Assembly: GCF_003353425.1 (NCBI RefSeq)
Contig: NZ_QRAO01000001.1
Coordinates: 62,001 to 126,000 of the forward strand
Direction: 5' to 3'
DNA from: Marinirhabdus gelatinilytica
GTDB lineage: Bacteria > Bacteroidota > Bacteroidia > Flavobacteriales > Flavobacteriaceae
DNA length: 64,000 nt
The position numbers and the translations under genes are program-made. Below the pieces are notes generated by a model that worked only from the letters and a program-made list of their open reading frames with translations, made no database searches and had not been told where the DNA came from. Every line of letters begins with the position of its first letter. The first letter of the stretch is position 1. This document shows positions 44,649-53,893 of this stretch, one piece after another.

Positions 44649-46025
44649 ATGAAAAAAATACCACTTCTTATACTAGTTTGTATACTCTTGGCAGGGCTTC
44701 ACGCATGTTCTAGTGACGATGCGACCACACCAGAAGAAGAACAGGAAGAGGAGGTTGAAGACCCCCCGGCTCTTTCTGGTAGTTTCGAGTATGTCCTCAA
44801 TATAGGAGGGTCTGACAATGATTCTGCCGCTTCCATAGTACCAACCAACGATGGCGGCTATGTCTTTGCAGGTGCTACACAAAGCACCAATGGTGATGTT
44901 ACGGACAAAACTGGAGATGACAGGGATGTCTGGGTGGTTAAGACCAACAGCAGCGGCGCCATACAATGGAGCAAAACGTATGGTGGTAGTGATGATGATG
45001 AAGGCACCAGCATTTCACCTACAAGTGATGGTGGGTACATAGTGTCAGGGTTCACCCGAAGTGACGATGGTGACGTGAGCACCAACGCAGGTTTTAACGA
45101 TCTATGGATTATTAAGCTTTCTGCAACAGGAGAACTGCAATGGGAGAAAACCTTTGGCTACTCTGGTAACGACAGGGCTTTCAATGTAAAACAGACCAAG
45201 GACGGTGGCTATTTAGCCTTGGGCGTGCTGGATGTAACCGCAAGTGGCGGCCAAGGAAATATAAACAGAGCATCGGCCAGTCACGCAGGTGGGGATTATT
45301 GGGTGCTTAAACTAGACCCAACCGGAGAAATAAACTGGGCCCGATATTACGGAGGTAGCTTTACAGATAGCGCTTTCGATTTTGTTGAAACAGATAACGG
45401 TAATTACATTATCACGGGCTGGTCAGACAGCAGTGATGTGGATATTACGAACAATAAAGGAGAATACGATTTCTGGATCTTGAACATTTCAGCAAACGGG
45501 AGCATAAACTGGAAGAAGAACTATGGAGGGACTGAAATAGACTTGGCATACAGTATGACCACAACAACCGATGGCAATTTCATCATTGTAGGCGATACTA
45601 GAAGTGCCGATACGGACATTAGCAACTTTATAGGGAACGCAGATGTCTGGGCCATAAAAATAGACAGCAACGGCTCGATTATTTGGGAAAAAACCTATGG
45701 TGGCACTCAATTCGACTCTGCAAGGGGTGTTGCCTCCCTTCCCAATGGTCGCTACGCAATAGTAGCCTCGTCACGAAGTAACGATGTAAACGTAACCACC
45801 AACAACGGTCTTAACGACGGTTGGTTTGTAGTGATTGATGAAGAAGGCACCCTGTTGTTTGAAGAGAGTATTGGCGGCAGCCAGTTAGACTTTGCCGAGG
45901 GTATTACAAGCAATGCTACTGGCGAAATTTATATTGTAGGAAATACCGAGAGTAACGACGGAAACTTTACCCAGAACAAAGGGGGGAAAGACGCATTTCT
46001 CGCTAAATTTAAATTTGAAAATTAA
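44649..46025 (+). CDS. Seven-repeat propeller-like lipoprotein
   Basis: 458 residues from ATG 44649, beginning a lipoprotein signal with lipobox LHAC; next come SSDDATTP and an EEEQEEEVED stretch, an acidic surface-export-like patch. The mature part is seven repeats of about 50-60 residues with the pattern W-x-K-x-YGGS-x-x-D-x-A-x-S-x-x-x-T-x-DGGY-x-x-x-G-x-T-x-S-x-DGD. The YGGS position reads GGSDNDSA, GGSDDDEG, YSGNDRA, GGSFTDSA, GGTEIDLA, GGTQFDSA and GGSQLDFA. This predicts a seven-bladed propeller, perhaps with Ca-binding Asp loops. It is first of a tight three-gene run with mbnP (17 bp) and mbnH (7 bp). Confidence 0.75.
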   Translation: MKKIPLLILVCILLAGLHACSSDDATTPEEEQEEEVEDPPALSGSFEYVLNIGGSDNDSAASIVPTNDGGYVFAGATQSTNGDVTDKTGDDRDVWVVKTNSSGAIQWSKTYGGSDDDEGTSISPTSDGGYIVSGFTRSDDGDVSTNAGFNDLWIIKLSATGELQWEKTFGYSGNDRAFNVKQTKDGGYLALGVLDVTASGGQGNINRASASHAGGDYWVLKLDPTGEINWARYYGGSFTDSAFDFVETDNGNYIITGWSDSSDVDITNNKGEYDFWILNISANGSINWKKNYGGTEIDLAYSMTTTTDGNFIIVGDTRSADTDISNFIGNADVWAIKIDSNGSIIWEKTYGGTQFDSARGVASLPNGRYAIVASSRSNDVNVTTNNGLNDGWFVVIDEEGTLLFEESIGGSQLDFAEGITSNATGEIYIVGNTESNDGNFTQNKGGKDAFLAKFKFEN

Positions 46026-46042
46026 TTTCTAACATACACAAA

Positions 46043-46852
46043 ATGATAAAAAAAATTGCCCTTATTTGCTTCACAGTAGGTTTATTTATTGCCTGTAACA
46101 GTGATGACGACGCACCCGTAATCCAGGATGACCCTGTAAATGTAGATTTTACATTTACTGAAAACTGGGATGGAGATGACATCACGAACGCAGATTACGA
46201 AACAACAACATATACTACAGCAAACGGGGTAGACTTAAAATTATTTAAGTTGAATTATTTAATCTCAGATATTACGTTCACCGCCCAAGACGGAACTGAG
46301 TATGGTGCAGGAGACTACAATTTGATCACCGCGCGCACAGGGGACAATGCAAACTTTACCCCAGACATCCAAATCCCAGAGGGAACGTACAATGTTTCTT
46401 TCACTTTTGGATTTAATGACGAAGATAACGATAAGGAAGGCGGTTATGCAGATCTTAACTCGGCAGACGGTACTTGGTCCGTTCCAGAAATGCTTGGTGG
46501 CGGTTACCACTACATGCGTATGGAAGGAACTTTTGAAAACACAACAGGCGATACCGAAACTTTCCAATACCATACCATCAGAGCCAACAAACACAGTTCC
46601 TTACCGCCAGATATGACCACATTGGAACTTGTTGAAGACACTTCATTTGTAGTGGACCTAGGAGATATAAGTATAGGAAATAACACCAATATCACGGTGG
46701 GTATGAACGTAGCCGAATGGTTCAAAAACCCTAATACTTGGGATCTCAACGAAGAATCTTCGGTAATGATGCCAAGGTACGACCTCCAGATTGCTATGAA
46801 CCAAAATGGCAGCAATGGAGTTTTTTCTCGTGAAACTTCCTTAATTGAATAA
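46043..46852 (+). CDS. mbnP: MbnP family copper-binding lipoprotein
   Basis: 269 residues. Lipobox LFIAC (Cys18) followed by NSDDDAP, a surface-export-like patch. The MbnP family pattern is clear: VDFTFTENWDGDDITNADYET, LKLFKLNYLISDITFT, YNVSFTFGFNDEDND, VPEMLGGGYHYMRMEG and MNVAEWFKNPNTWDL. In methanotrophs MbnP binds copper after its partner MbnH oxidises a Trp to kynurenine. Trp candidates here are 42, 145, 226 and 233; metal-ligand candidates are His156, His177, His184 and the Met residues nearby. The mbnH gene follows 7 bp later, the usual pair. There is no methanobactin gene, as in most carriers of this pair. Confidence 0.88.
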   Translation: MIKKIALICFTVGLFIACNSDDDAPVIQDDPVNVDFTFTENWDGDDITNADYETTTYTTANGVDLKLFKLNYLISDITFTAQDGTEYGAGDYNLITARTGDNANFTPDIQIPEGTYNVSFTFGFNDEDNDKEGGYADLNSADGTWSVPEMLGGGYHYMRMEGTFENTTGDTETFQYHTIRANKHSSLPPDMTTLELVEDTSFVVDLGDISIGNNTNITVGMNVAEWFKNPNTWDLNEESSVMMPRYDLQIAMNQNGSNGVFSRETSLIE

Positions 46853-46859
46853 ATCACAA

Positions 46860-47933
46860 ATGAAAAAGGTTGGAATTTTAAGTTGTTTGGTAACTTCACT
46901 GCTGTTGTTCACATCCTGTGAGGACAGTGATGATACTGCGATACAATATATGGCAACCCCTGCACCGCTTGAAGTCCCCACTATTTTTCAAGACCAAATT
47001 CTACCTCCGGTTATCCCTGAGGACAATCCCCAAACGGCCGAAGGTATCGCATTGGGAAAAAAATTATTTTTTGACAGGAACCTCTCTGCGGACGGCTCCA
47101 TCTCTTGTGCCTCCTGCCACGCCCCTCAAGCCGCATTTTCAGACAATCGTCAATTCAGTATAGGAATTACGGGAGAAGAAGGGTTCAGGAACTCTATGCC
47201 ACTACAAAATCTAGTCTTCAATTACGACGAAAAGTTTAATTGGGACGGCAGCGCCAACTCCTTGGAATCGCAAATGTTCGAGCCAGTTGTCAATCCCATT
47301 GAAATGGCAAACACTTGGGCCAATGTAGAAAGCACATTGCAGGACTCAAACGAATACCCACAACTTTTTGAAGAGGCTTTCGGCACACAAATTATAGACT
47401 CTACCCTTGTAACCAAAGCATTGGCACAGTTTGTAAGAACTCTGGTTACGGCCAACTCAAGGTTCGATCAAGCCCAATTGGGACTTATAGAATTAACTCC
47501 ACAGGAGCAAAATGGTCTCAATGTCTTTTTGGACGAGAGCCGAGGCGATTGTTTCCATTGCCACGGGCTACCAGCAAATCCGCTATGGACGGACAACGCA
47601 TTTCACAACAATGGACTAGACGAGGAGTTTGACGATCTTGGCCTCGGGAACATAACCGGGGACCCAAGGGATTTTGGACTTTTCAGGACACCTTCGCTTC
47701 GTAATTTAAAATTTACCGCTCCCTATATGCACGATGGGCGTTTTGCCACCTTGGACGAGGTAATAGACCACTATAGTGAGGGACTGGTCTTTTCTCCAAC
47801 AATAGATCCGCTCATGAAAGCCATTAGCGAAGGAGGCGTTCAACTTTCTGAAGAGGACAAGGCAGATCTTAAAGCTTTCCTGCTATCGCTTTCGGATGAT
47901 TCTTTCATCAACAATCCAGATTTTAGACAATAG
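46860..47933 (+). CDS. mbnH: Di-heme cytochrome c peroxidase family lipoprotein (MbnH/MauG-like)
   Basis: 357 residues from ATG 46860 (a TTG five codons earlier overlaps mbnP). Lipobox LFTSC (Cys20), then EDSDDTA. Two heme c sites: C83-x-x-C86-H87 (SCASCHAPQ) and C231-x-x-C234-H235 (DCFHCHG). Other family motifs: GKKLFFDRNLSADGSISCASCH, RNSMPLQNLVFN and FRTPSLRNLKFTAPYMHDGRFATLDEV. Such enzymes use hydrogen peroxide to reduce it or, in the MauG/MbnH branch, to oxidise residues of a partner protein. The adjacent mbnP makes protein modification the likely role. Surface or outer-membrane location inferred from the lipoprotein signal. Confidence 0.9.
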   Translation: MKKVGILSCLVTSLLLFTSCEDSDDTAIQYMATPAPLEVPTIFQDQILPPVIPEDNPQTAEGIALGKKLFFDRNLSADGSISCASCHAPQAAFSDNRQFSIGITGEEGFRNSMPLQNLVFNYDEKFNWDGSANSLESQMFEPVVNPIEMANTWANVESTLQDSNEYPQLFEEAFGTQIIDSTLVTKALAQFVRTLVTANSRFDQAQLGLIELTPQEQNGLNVFLDESRGDCFHCHGLPANPLWTDNAFHNNGLDEEFDDLGLGNITGDPRDFGLFRTPSLRNLKFTAPYMHDGRFATLDEVIDHYSEGLVFSPTIDPLMKAISEGGVQLSEEDKADLKAFLLSLSDDSFINNPDFRQ

Positions 47934-48046
47934 TTTTTTAGGTGCTGCAACCAGCTTAAAAAACTTTCAGCAACTACCATTAACAATACCTATAACGGCA
48001 TAAGATTATTTAAAATCCCTGCTATGGTAAAACGCTGTAATTAACG

Positions 48047-48054
48047 TATCTTTG
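48047..48054 (+). promoter_or_regulatory. Candidate -7 box of the SUF cluster
   Basis: TATCTTTG, an exact TANNTTTG, 27 bp before the first SUF ATG. No clear TTG at -33. The 47934-48081 gap shows no other gene. Confidence 0.45.
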
Positions 48055-48081
48055 CAGTCTAATTTAGAATAATTCTAAGCC

Positions 48082-48411
48082 ATGATAAAAGTTAGCGATA
48101 CCGCAAAGACAAAGCTCGAACAGCTAATGAGTGAGGAAGGGTTTAATGTGACCAGCGACTTTGTGCGCGTGGGGGTGAAGAGTGGTGGTTGTTCCGGACT
48201 TTCGTACGAATTGAATTTTGACAAACAACTCGGGGAGAACGACAAGCTATTCGAGGACAACCTTGTCAAGATAGCCGTGGACAAAAAGAGCTTTTTGTAT
48301 TTGGTAGGAACTACACTGGAATACAGCGGCGGCCTAAACGGAAAGGGATTTGTGTTCAACAACCCAAATGCCAATAGGACCTGCGGGTGTGGGGAGTCTT
48401 TCTCTTTATAA
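48082..48411 (+). CDS. sufA: A-type iron-sulfur carrier (HesB/IscA/SufA family)
   Basis: 109 residues. The three conserved Cys are present: Cys37 in GGCSGLSYEL and Cys101/Cys103 in RTCGCGESF. It accepts and delivers [Fe-S] clusters. First gene of the SUF cluster, followed 101 bp later by sufB. The family motif KSGGCSGLSY and the C-terminal CGCGESF make the assignment secure; IscA or SufA naming is by context (a SUF, not an ISC, cluster). Cytoplasmic. Confidence 0.93.
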   Translation: MIKVSDTAKTKLEQLMSEEGFNVTSDFVRVGVKSGGCSGLSYELNFDKQLGENDKLFEDNLVKIAVDKKSFLYLVGTTLEYSGGLNGKGFVFNNPNANRTCGCGESFSL

Positions 48412-48512
48412 TTGAAAGTCACCTTGAACCAACGTACAGACGCGATCGAAAACCATATGGATTCAACTCCAAGTTCAAATTGCGTTCAACAAAAATTTAG
48501 AAAGATTACATT

Positions 48513-49961
48513 ATGTCGAAATACACTGAAGACGATTTAAAAAAAGAACTCGAGACCAAAGAGTACGAATACGGATTTTATACCGATATAGAGTCTGATA
48601 CGTTCCCCGTGGGTCTTAATGAGGATATAGTTCGTGCTATCTCGCAGAAAAAGGAGGAGCCCGAATGGATGACAGAGTGGCGCTTGGAGGCTTTTCGGTA
48701 CTGGAAAGAAATGGTAGAGCCAGAATGGGCCAACGTACATTACGAAAAGCCTGATTTCCAAAATATCTCTTACTATTCTGCACCCAACAAAAAACCGAAA
48801 TACGAAAGCCTGGACGAAGTAGATCCAGAATTGCTGGAAACCTTCAACAAACTGGGGATTTCTCTGGACGAGCAGAAAAAACTCGCTGGAGTAGCCGTAG
48901 ATATTGTTATGGACTCGGTTTCCGTAGCAACTACGTTCAAAGATACCCTTGCTGAAAAAGGAATCATTTTCTGTTCCATTTCTGAAGCTATCAAGAAGCA
49001 CCCAGAATTGGTAAAAAAATATATAGGAACCGTAGTCCCGCAGCGCGATAACTTTTATGCAGCCTTGAACAGTGCTGTATTTAGTGACGGTTCGTTCTGC
49101 TATATCCCCAAAGGAGTACGTTGCCCCATGGAGCTTTCAACCTATTTCCGTATAAACCAAGCAGGAACAGGACAGTTTGAAAGAACCCTTGTTATTGCGG
49201 AGGAAGGCAGTTACGTAAGTTATCTAGAAGGTTGTACGGCACCAAGCCGTGACGAAAACCAGTTGCATGCCGCGGTGGTAGAACTTATCGCCCTTGACGA
49301 TGCAGAGATCAAATACTCTACCGTACAAAACTGGTTCCCCGGGAATAAAGAAGGAAAAGGTGGTGTTTACAATTTTGTGACCAAAAGAGGATTGTGCGAG
49401 ACCAATGCGAAAATCTCTTGGACCCAAGTAGAAACGGGAAGTGCCGTAACCTGGAAATACCCAAGTTGTATCCTAAAAGGAGATAACAGCATAGGGGAGT
49501 TCTATTCCATTGCCGTTACCAACAATTTTCAGCAAGCAGATACGGGCACCAAGATGGTCCATTTGGGGAAAAATACCCGAAGCACTATTATTTCCAAAGG
49601 AATTTCAGCTGGGAAATCACAAAACAGCTACCGTGGTTTGGTACAGATAAATTCACGGGCCGAAAATGCCCGCAACTTTTCGCAGTGCGATTCATTGCTA
49701 ATGGGGAATGATTGCGGCGCCCATACCTTCCCGTACATTGAAGCCAAGAACAAATCGGCAAGGGTAGAGCATGAGGCCACTACCAGCAAAATTGGTGAGG
49801 ATCAGATATTTTACTGCAACCAACGCGGTATCGATACCGAAAAGGCCATAGCGCTCATCGTAAACGGGTTCAGCAAGGAAGTACTTAATAAGCTCCCCAT
49901 GGAATTCGCTGTAGAAGCACAAAAATTATTGGAAATCTCTTTGGAAGGTTCCGTAGGATAA
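48513..49961 (+). CDS. sufB: Fe-S cluster assembly protein SufB
   Basis: 482 residues. Core scaffold subunit of the SufBC2D complex on which new Fe-S clusters are built. Motifs: [70 protein letters not shown] (with Cys), [17 protein letters not shown], the [18 protein letters not shown] segment with a conserved Cys, and a C-terminal [16 protein letters not shown]. Followed by a small lipoprotein gene and sufC on the same strand. Confidence 0.97.
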   Translation: MSKYTEDDLKKELETKEYEYGFYTDIESDTFPVGLNEDIVRAISQKKEEPEWMTEWRLEAFRYWKEMVEPEWANVHYEKPDFQNISYYSAPNKKPKYESLDEVDPELLETFNKLGISLDEQKKLAGVAVDIVMDSVSVATTFKDTLAEKGIIFCSISEAIKKHPELVKKYIGTVVPQRDNFYAALNSAVFSDGSFCYIPKGVRCPMELSTYFRINQAGTGQFERTLVIAEEGSYVSYLEGCTAPSRDENQLHAAVVELIALDDAEIKYSTVQNWFPGNKEGKGGVYNFVTKRGLCETNAKISWTQVETGSAVTWKYPSCILKGDNSIGEFYSIAVTNNFQQADTGTKMVHLGKNTRSTIISKGISAGKSQNSYRGLVQINSRAENARNFSQCDSLLMGNDCGAHTFPYIEAKNKSARVEHEATTSKIGEDQIFYCNQRGIDTEKAIALIVNGFSKEVLNKLPMEFAVEAQKLLEISLEGSVG

Positions 49962-49996
49962 ACAACGAAACAATCAAAAAATAAATCTGTATAAAA

Positions 49997-50377
49997 ATGA
50001 AAAAACTGATTTTGCTCTTAGTGATCACAACAAGTGTATTTGCCTGTAAAGAAGACCTAGGCGAAAGAACGAGTAACGACCCACAGTACGAAGGAGAATT
50101 TATTTATGTAGATGGCGGAGCAGTGCTCAAGGGGGACAATTTTATCTATGGAGTAACCATAGACGAAATGTCCAACTACCTTAAAGAACGGGTAGGCACC
50201 ATTAAGAAAGATGATTTTGATATGGTACCCGTTGTGGTAAAAGGCTCCCTAAAAAACAAACCCCAAGGTGCCGAGGGCTGGGACGAGATCCTCACCATTA
50301 CACAGGTAGTAAGCGTGAGCGAAACCCCATCTGAAGCAGATATTAAAATTGAAGACAAGAAAGAGACGACAAACTAA
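49997..50377 (+). CDS. Small lipoprotein inside the SUF cluster, function unknown
   Basis: 126 residues. Lipobox SVFAC (Cys17), then KEDLGERTSND. The body has EFIYVDGGAVLKGDNFIYGVTIDE and MVPVVVKGSLKNKPQG, a short beta-rich domain of no recognised family, with an acidic/Lys tail. It sits 35 bp after sufB and 55 bp before sufC in the same orientation. An envelope lipoprotein among cytoplasmic Fe-S assembly genes is odd; it may be a passenger in the operon. Confidence 0.65.
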   Translation: MKKLILLLVITTSVFACKEDLGERTSNDPQYEGEFIYVDGGAVLKGDNFIYGVTIDEMSNYLKERVGTIKKDDFDMVPVVVKGSLKNKPQGAEGWDEILTITQVVSVSETPSEADIKIEDKKETTN

Positions 50378-50432
50378 AGTAACGTACTGAAATACCCCTT
50401 GTGGTTTTCAGCAATCACCCAGAAATTAAATT

Positions 50433-51182
50433 ATGCTACATATAAAAGACCTGCACGCAGGAGTTGAAGAAAAAGAAATCCTAAAGGGAATTGACCTGGA
50501 CGTAAAACCCGGCGAAGTACACGCGATCATGGGACCGAACGGTTCAGGAAAAAGTACTTTGGCTTCGGTCATTGCCGGAAAAGAGGAGTTTGAGATTATC
50601 AAGGGAGATCTAGAGTTTGAAGGAGAAGATATTTCAGAACTGGATCCAGAAGAACGCGCCCACAAAGGGTTGTTCCTATCGTTTCAATATCCTGTGGAAA
50701 TCCCAGGGGTTTCGGTGACCAATTTTGTAAAGACGGCCATCAACGAAACCCGAAAGGCAAAAGGCCAGAAAGATATGCCCGCTGGCGAGATGCTCAAAAA
50801 AATAAAGGAAAAAGCAGACCTTCTTGAAATAGATCGGAAGTTTCTTTCCCGCTCCCTTAACGAAGGATTCTCGGGAGGAGAAAAGAAACGCAACGAGATT
50901 TTTCAGCTCGCTATGCTGGAGCCCAAATTGGCAATTCTAGATGAAACCGACTCCGGACTGGACATTGACGCCCTTAAAGTGGTCGCCAACGGTGTGAACA
51001 AACTGAAGAGCAAGGACAACGCCGTAATTGTAATTACCCACTACCAGCGTTTACTGGATTATATCGTACCCGATTATGTACATGTACTTATGGGCGGTAA
51101 AATCGTGAAATCCGGCAACAAAGAGTTGGCCAAAGAGCTGGAAGCAAAAGGGTACGACTGGATTAAAGAAGAATTGGTATAG
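50433..51182 (+). CDS. sufC: Fe-S cluster assembly ATPase SufC
   Basis: 249 residues. ABC-type ATPase of the SufBCD scaffold. Walker A GPNGSGKST (residues about 33-41), SufC-specific LSFQYPVEIPGVSVTNF (Q-loop region), signature LNEGFSGGEKKRNEIFQ, Walker B LAILDETDSGLDIDAL and H-loop IVITHYQRLLDY. It differs from transport ABC proteins by the salt-bridge-type D-loop. Operon member; sufD follows 100 bp downstream. Confidence 0.97.
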   Translation: MLHIKDLHAGVEEKEILKGIDLDVKPGEVHAIMGPNGSGKSTLASVIAGKEEFEIIKGDLEFEGEDISELDPEERAHKGLFLSFQYPVEIPGVSVTNFVKTAINETRKAKGQKDMPAGEMLKKIKEKADLLEIDRKFLSRSLNEGFSGGEKKRNEIFQLAMLEPKLAILDETDSGLDIDALKVVANGVNKLKSKDNAVIVITHYQRLLDYIVPDYVHVLMGGKIVKSGNKELAKELEAKGYDWIKEELV

Positions 51183-51282
51183 CTTCGGTACATTCCTGAT
51201 ATACTATCGGGACCACCCAGCTACCTATATCCTAGGTTTTCTTTGAGATTTGGGATTTGAATTTTTTTGAATTTGAAAAAAC

Positions 51283-52596
51283 ATGAGTTTAAAAGATAAA
51301 TTAGTATCATCATACATCGCTTTCGAGGATCACTTGGAGGACGACTCTCCTATCCACGACCTTCGCAACGATGCCATAAAGGTGTTTGAAGAAAAAGGAT
51401 TTCCATCAAAAAAAGAAGAAGCCTGGAAATACACTTCGTTGAATGCACTGCTAAAAAACGATTACAGTGTCTTCCCCAGCAACAAGAGTTCTTTGGAACT
51501 CAAGGACGTAAGGAAGTATTTCCTGCACGAGATAGACACCTACAAATTGGTTTTTGTAGACGGTGTATACAATTCGTTCCTTTCGGAAACCACCCATGAT
51601 TCCTTGGATGTTTGCTTGCTTTCTTCAGCATTGAACAAAACCAAGTACAAAGCGGTTATAGACGCTTATTTCAACAAAACCGCCGTTAAGGAAAGCCTTA
51701 CTTCTTTAAACACGGCTTTTGCCAAGGAAGGGGCCTACATACACATTCCTAAAAACAAGGAAGTTGAAAAACCCATTGAGATCATAAATTTTTCAACGGG
51801 TAGTGAAGCAGCCGTCCTGCTCCAACCCCGTAACTTGGTCGTAGTTGGCGAAAATGCACACGTACAGATCATTGAGCGCCACCAGAGTTTAAACGGGAAC
51901 CAAGTGTTGACCAACAGCGTTACTGAGATTTTTGCCGAAAAGAGAGCGTATGTAGATTTCTATAAAATACAGAACGATGCCCATACGGCTTCATTGATAG
52001 ACAGCACCTACGTTTCACAGGAACAGGAGAGCCATTGCCGGGTGCATACCTTTTCCTTTGGCGGGAAACTCACGAGGAACAACCTTAACTTTTATCAAAA
52101 AGGCGAACGTTGTGATAGCACCCTGAACGGAATTACAATTATTGAAGGTAAGCAACACGTAGACCACAATACCCTTGTACATCACATTGCTCCCAACTGT
52201 GAGAGCCACCAAGACTACAAAGGTATTTTTGATGAGAATGCAACAGGCGTATTCAACGGAAAAGTGTACGTAGAAAAAGATGCCCAAAAACTGGACGCTT
52301 TCCAACAGAACAATAATATCTTGGTTAGCGATAAAGCCAGTATCAACTCCAAACCTCAACTGGAGATCTTTGCAGACGATGTGCGTTGTTCCCACGGTTG
52401 TACCATTGGGCAATTGGACGAGGACGCAATGTTCTACCTGCAATCTCGTGGGATTGGTAAAAAAGAAGCCCGAGCACTGTTGATGTATGCTTTTGCCAAC
52501 AACGTGTTGGAAGGTGTAAAGATTCCAGAGCTTAAAGCCCGTATCAACAAATTGATTGCCAATAAGATTGGGGTTAGTTTGGGGTTTGCGTTGTAA
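51283..52596 (+). CDS. sufD: Fe-S cluster assembly protein SufD
   Basis: 437 residues. SufB paralog that completes the scaffold. Helical N-terminus with FPSKKEEAWKYTSLNALL, then the parallel beta-helix core: LLQPRNLVVVGENAHVQIIER, DHNTLVHHIAPNCESHQDYKG, ATGVFNGKVYVEKDAQKLDAFQQN, and the C-terminal DDVRCSHGCTIGQLDEDAMFYLQSRG with the HGCT signature. The next gene, sufS, starts 13 bp after its stop. Confidence 0.96.
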   Translation: MSLKDKLVSSYIAFEDHLEDDSPIHDLRNDAIKVFEEKGFPSKKEEAWKYTSLNALLKNDYSVFPSNKSSLELKDVRKYFLHEIDTYKLVFVDGVYNSFLSETTHDSLDVCLLSSALNKTKYKAVIDAYFNKTAVKESLTSLNTAFAKEGAYIHIPKNKEVEKPIEIINFSTGSEAAVLLQPRNLVVVGENAHVQIIERHQSLNGNQVLTNSVTEIFAEKRAYVDFYKIQNDAHTASLIDSTYVSQEQESHCRVHTFSFGGKLTRNNLNFYQKGERCDSTLNGITIIEGKQHVDHNTLVHHIAPNCESHQDYKGIFDENATGVFNGKVYVEKDAQKLDAFQQNNNILVSDKASINSKPQLEIFADDVRCSHGCTIGQLDEDAMFYLQSRGIGKKEARALLMYAFANNVLEGVKIPELKARINKLIANKIGVSLGFAL

Positions 52597-52609
52597 AATT
52601 TCAGAAAAC

Positions 52610-53827
52610 ATGGCTTTCAACATAGAAAGTATTAGAGCAGATTTCCCCATACTGCAGCGGCAAGTAAATGGCAAGCCCTTGGTATACCTGGACAATGCGG
52701 CCACCTCGCAAAAACCGCAGCTGGTGATAGATGCTATCGTAGATTACTATTCAAACTACAATGCGAACATACACCGTGGGGTACATTCGCTCTCACAAGA
52801 AGCAACCGATAGATACGAAGAGGCACGACAAAAAATTCGGCAGCATTTCAATATCGCAAAAGCACACGAGGTAATTTTTACGTCGGGTACCACACATGGC
52901 ATCAACTTGGTGGCCAATGGATTTGCAACAATCTTAGGACAAGGAGACGAGGTAATTGTTTCAGCATTGGAGCACCACAGCAATATTGTACCGTGGCAAA
53001 TGCTCTGCGAAAAAACAGGCGCCGAGTTAAAGGTGATCCCAATGACGCAAGAGGGAACGCTGGACATGGCGGCCTATTCGGCATTACTTTCAGGAAATAC
53101 AAAACTGGTCTTTGTAAACCATATTTCCAATGCTTTGGGCACCATAAACCCTATAGAGGATATTATTTTTAAAGCACATCAAGTAGGCGCAGCAGTATTG
53201 ATAGATGGAGCGCAGGCATGTTCTCACATAAAACCAGACCTGCAAGCGTTGAATGTAGATTTTTATGTAACCTCAGCCCATAAAATGTGCGGGCCCACGG
53301 GCGTTGGTATATTGTATGGTAAAGAGGAGTGGCTCAACAAACTACCTCCTTATCAGGGCGGTGGCGAGATGATAGCCGAAGTGAGTTTCGAGAAAACTAC
53401 CTACGCAGATCTCCCCCACAAATTTGAAGCCGGGACTCCCAACATTTGTGGAGGTATCGCTTTTGGCACTGCTATAGACTACCTTAACCAAATAGGTTTC
53501 CATGCCATTGAAAAACACGAGCACGAACTGTTGGAATACGCCACGAAAGAATTACTAAAGATCGAAGGCTTAAAGATCTACGGGACAGGGACCGAGAAAA
53601 CATCGGTTATTTCATTTAATTTGGAAGGTATACACCCCTACGATGTGGGCACCATCCTGGACAAAATGGGCATTGCCGTACGCACGGGACACCACTGCGC
53701 CCAACCTATAATGACCTTTTTTAACATTCCTGGCACAGTACGTGCATCCTTAGCCTTCTACAACACAAAAGAAGAAGTAGACGCGCTTGTAGCAGGGGTG
53801 AGAAAAGCCCAACAAATGCTGCGTTAA
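52610..53827 (+). CDS. sufS: Cysteine desulfurase SufS
   Basis: 405 residues from ATG 52610; an earlier in-frame ATG lies inside sufD and is rejected. PLP enzyme that takes sulfur from cysteine. N-terminus FPILQRQVNGKPLVYLDNAATSQKP; the PLP Lys225 in TSAHKMCGPTGVG; the active Cys363 in RTGHHCAQPIMTFF; and RVRASLAFYNTKEEVD-like end. It passes persulfide to SufE, encoded two genes on. Confidence 0.97.
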   Translation: MAFNIESIRADFPILQRQVNGKPLVYLDNAATSQKPQLVIDAIVDYYSNYNANIHRGVHSLSQEATDRYEEARQKIRQHFNIAKAHEVIFTSGTTHGINLVANGFATILGQGDEVIVSALEHHSNIVPWQMLCEKTGAELKVIPMTQEGTLDMAAYSALLSGNTKLVFVNHISNALGTINPIEDIIFKAHQVGAAVLIDGAQACSHIKPDLQALNVDFYVTSAHKMCGPTGVGILYGKEEWLNKLPPYQGGGEMIAEVSFEKTTYADLPHKFEAGTPNICGGIAFGTAIDYLNQIGFHAIEKHEHELLEYATKELLKIEGLKIYGTGTEKTSVISFNLEGIHPYDVGTILDKMGIAVRTGHHCAQPIMTFFNIPGTVRASLAFYNTKEEVDALVAGVRKAQQMLR

Positions 53828-53893
53828 CATTCCTTTAAACCCCTGTGGCAAAGAATTGTAGTATCTTGCAAGGAACACTTAAAACGAAACACT

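Noticed and set aside
46860-47933. Ordinary bacterial cytochrome c peroxidase acting only in peroxide removal
   Set aside because: Possible, but the adjacent mbnP gene makes an MbnH-type partner-modifying enzyme more likely; the assignment is by context.
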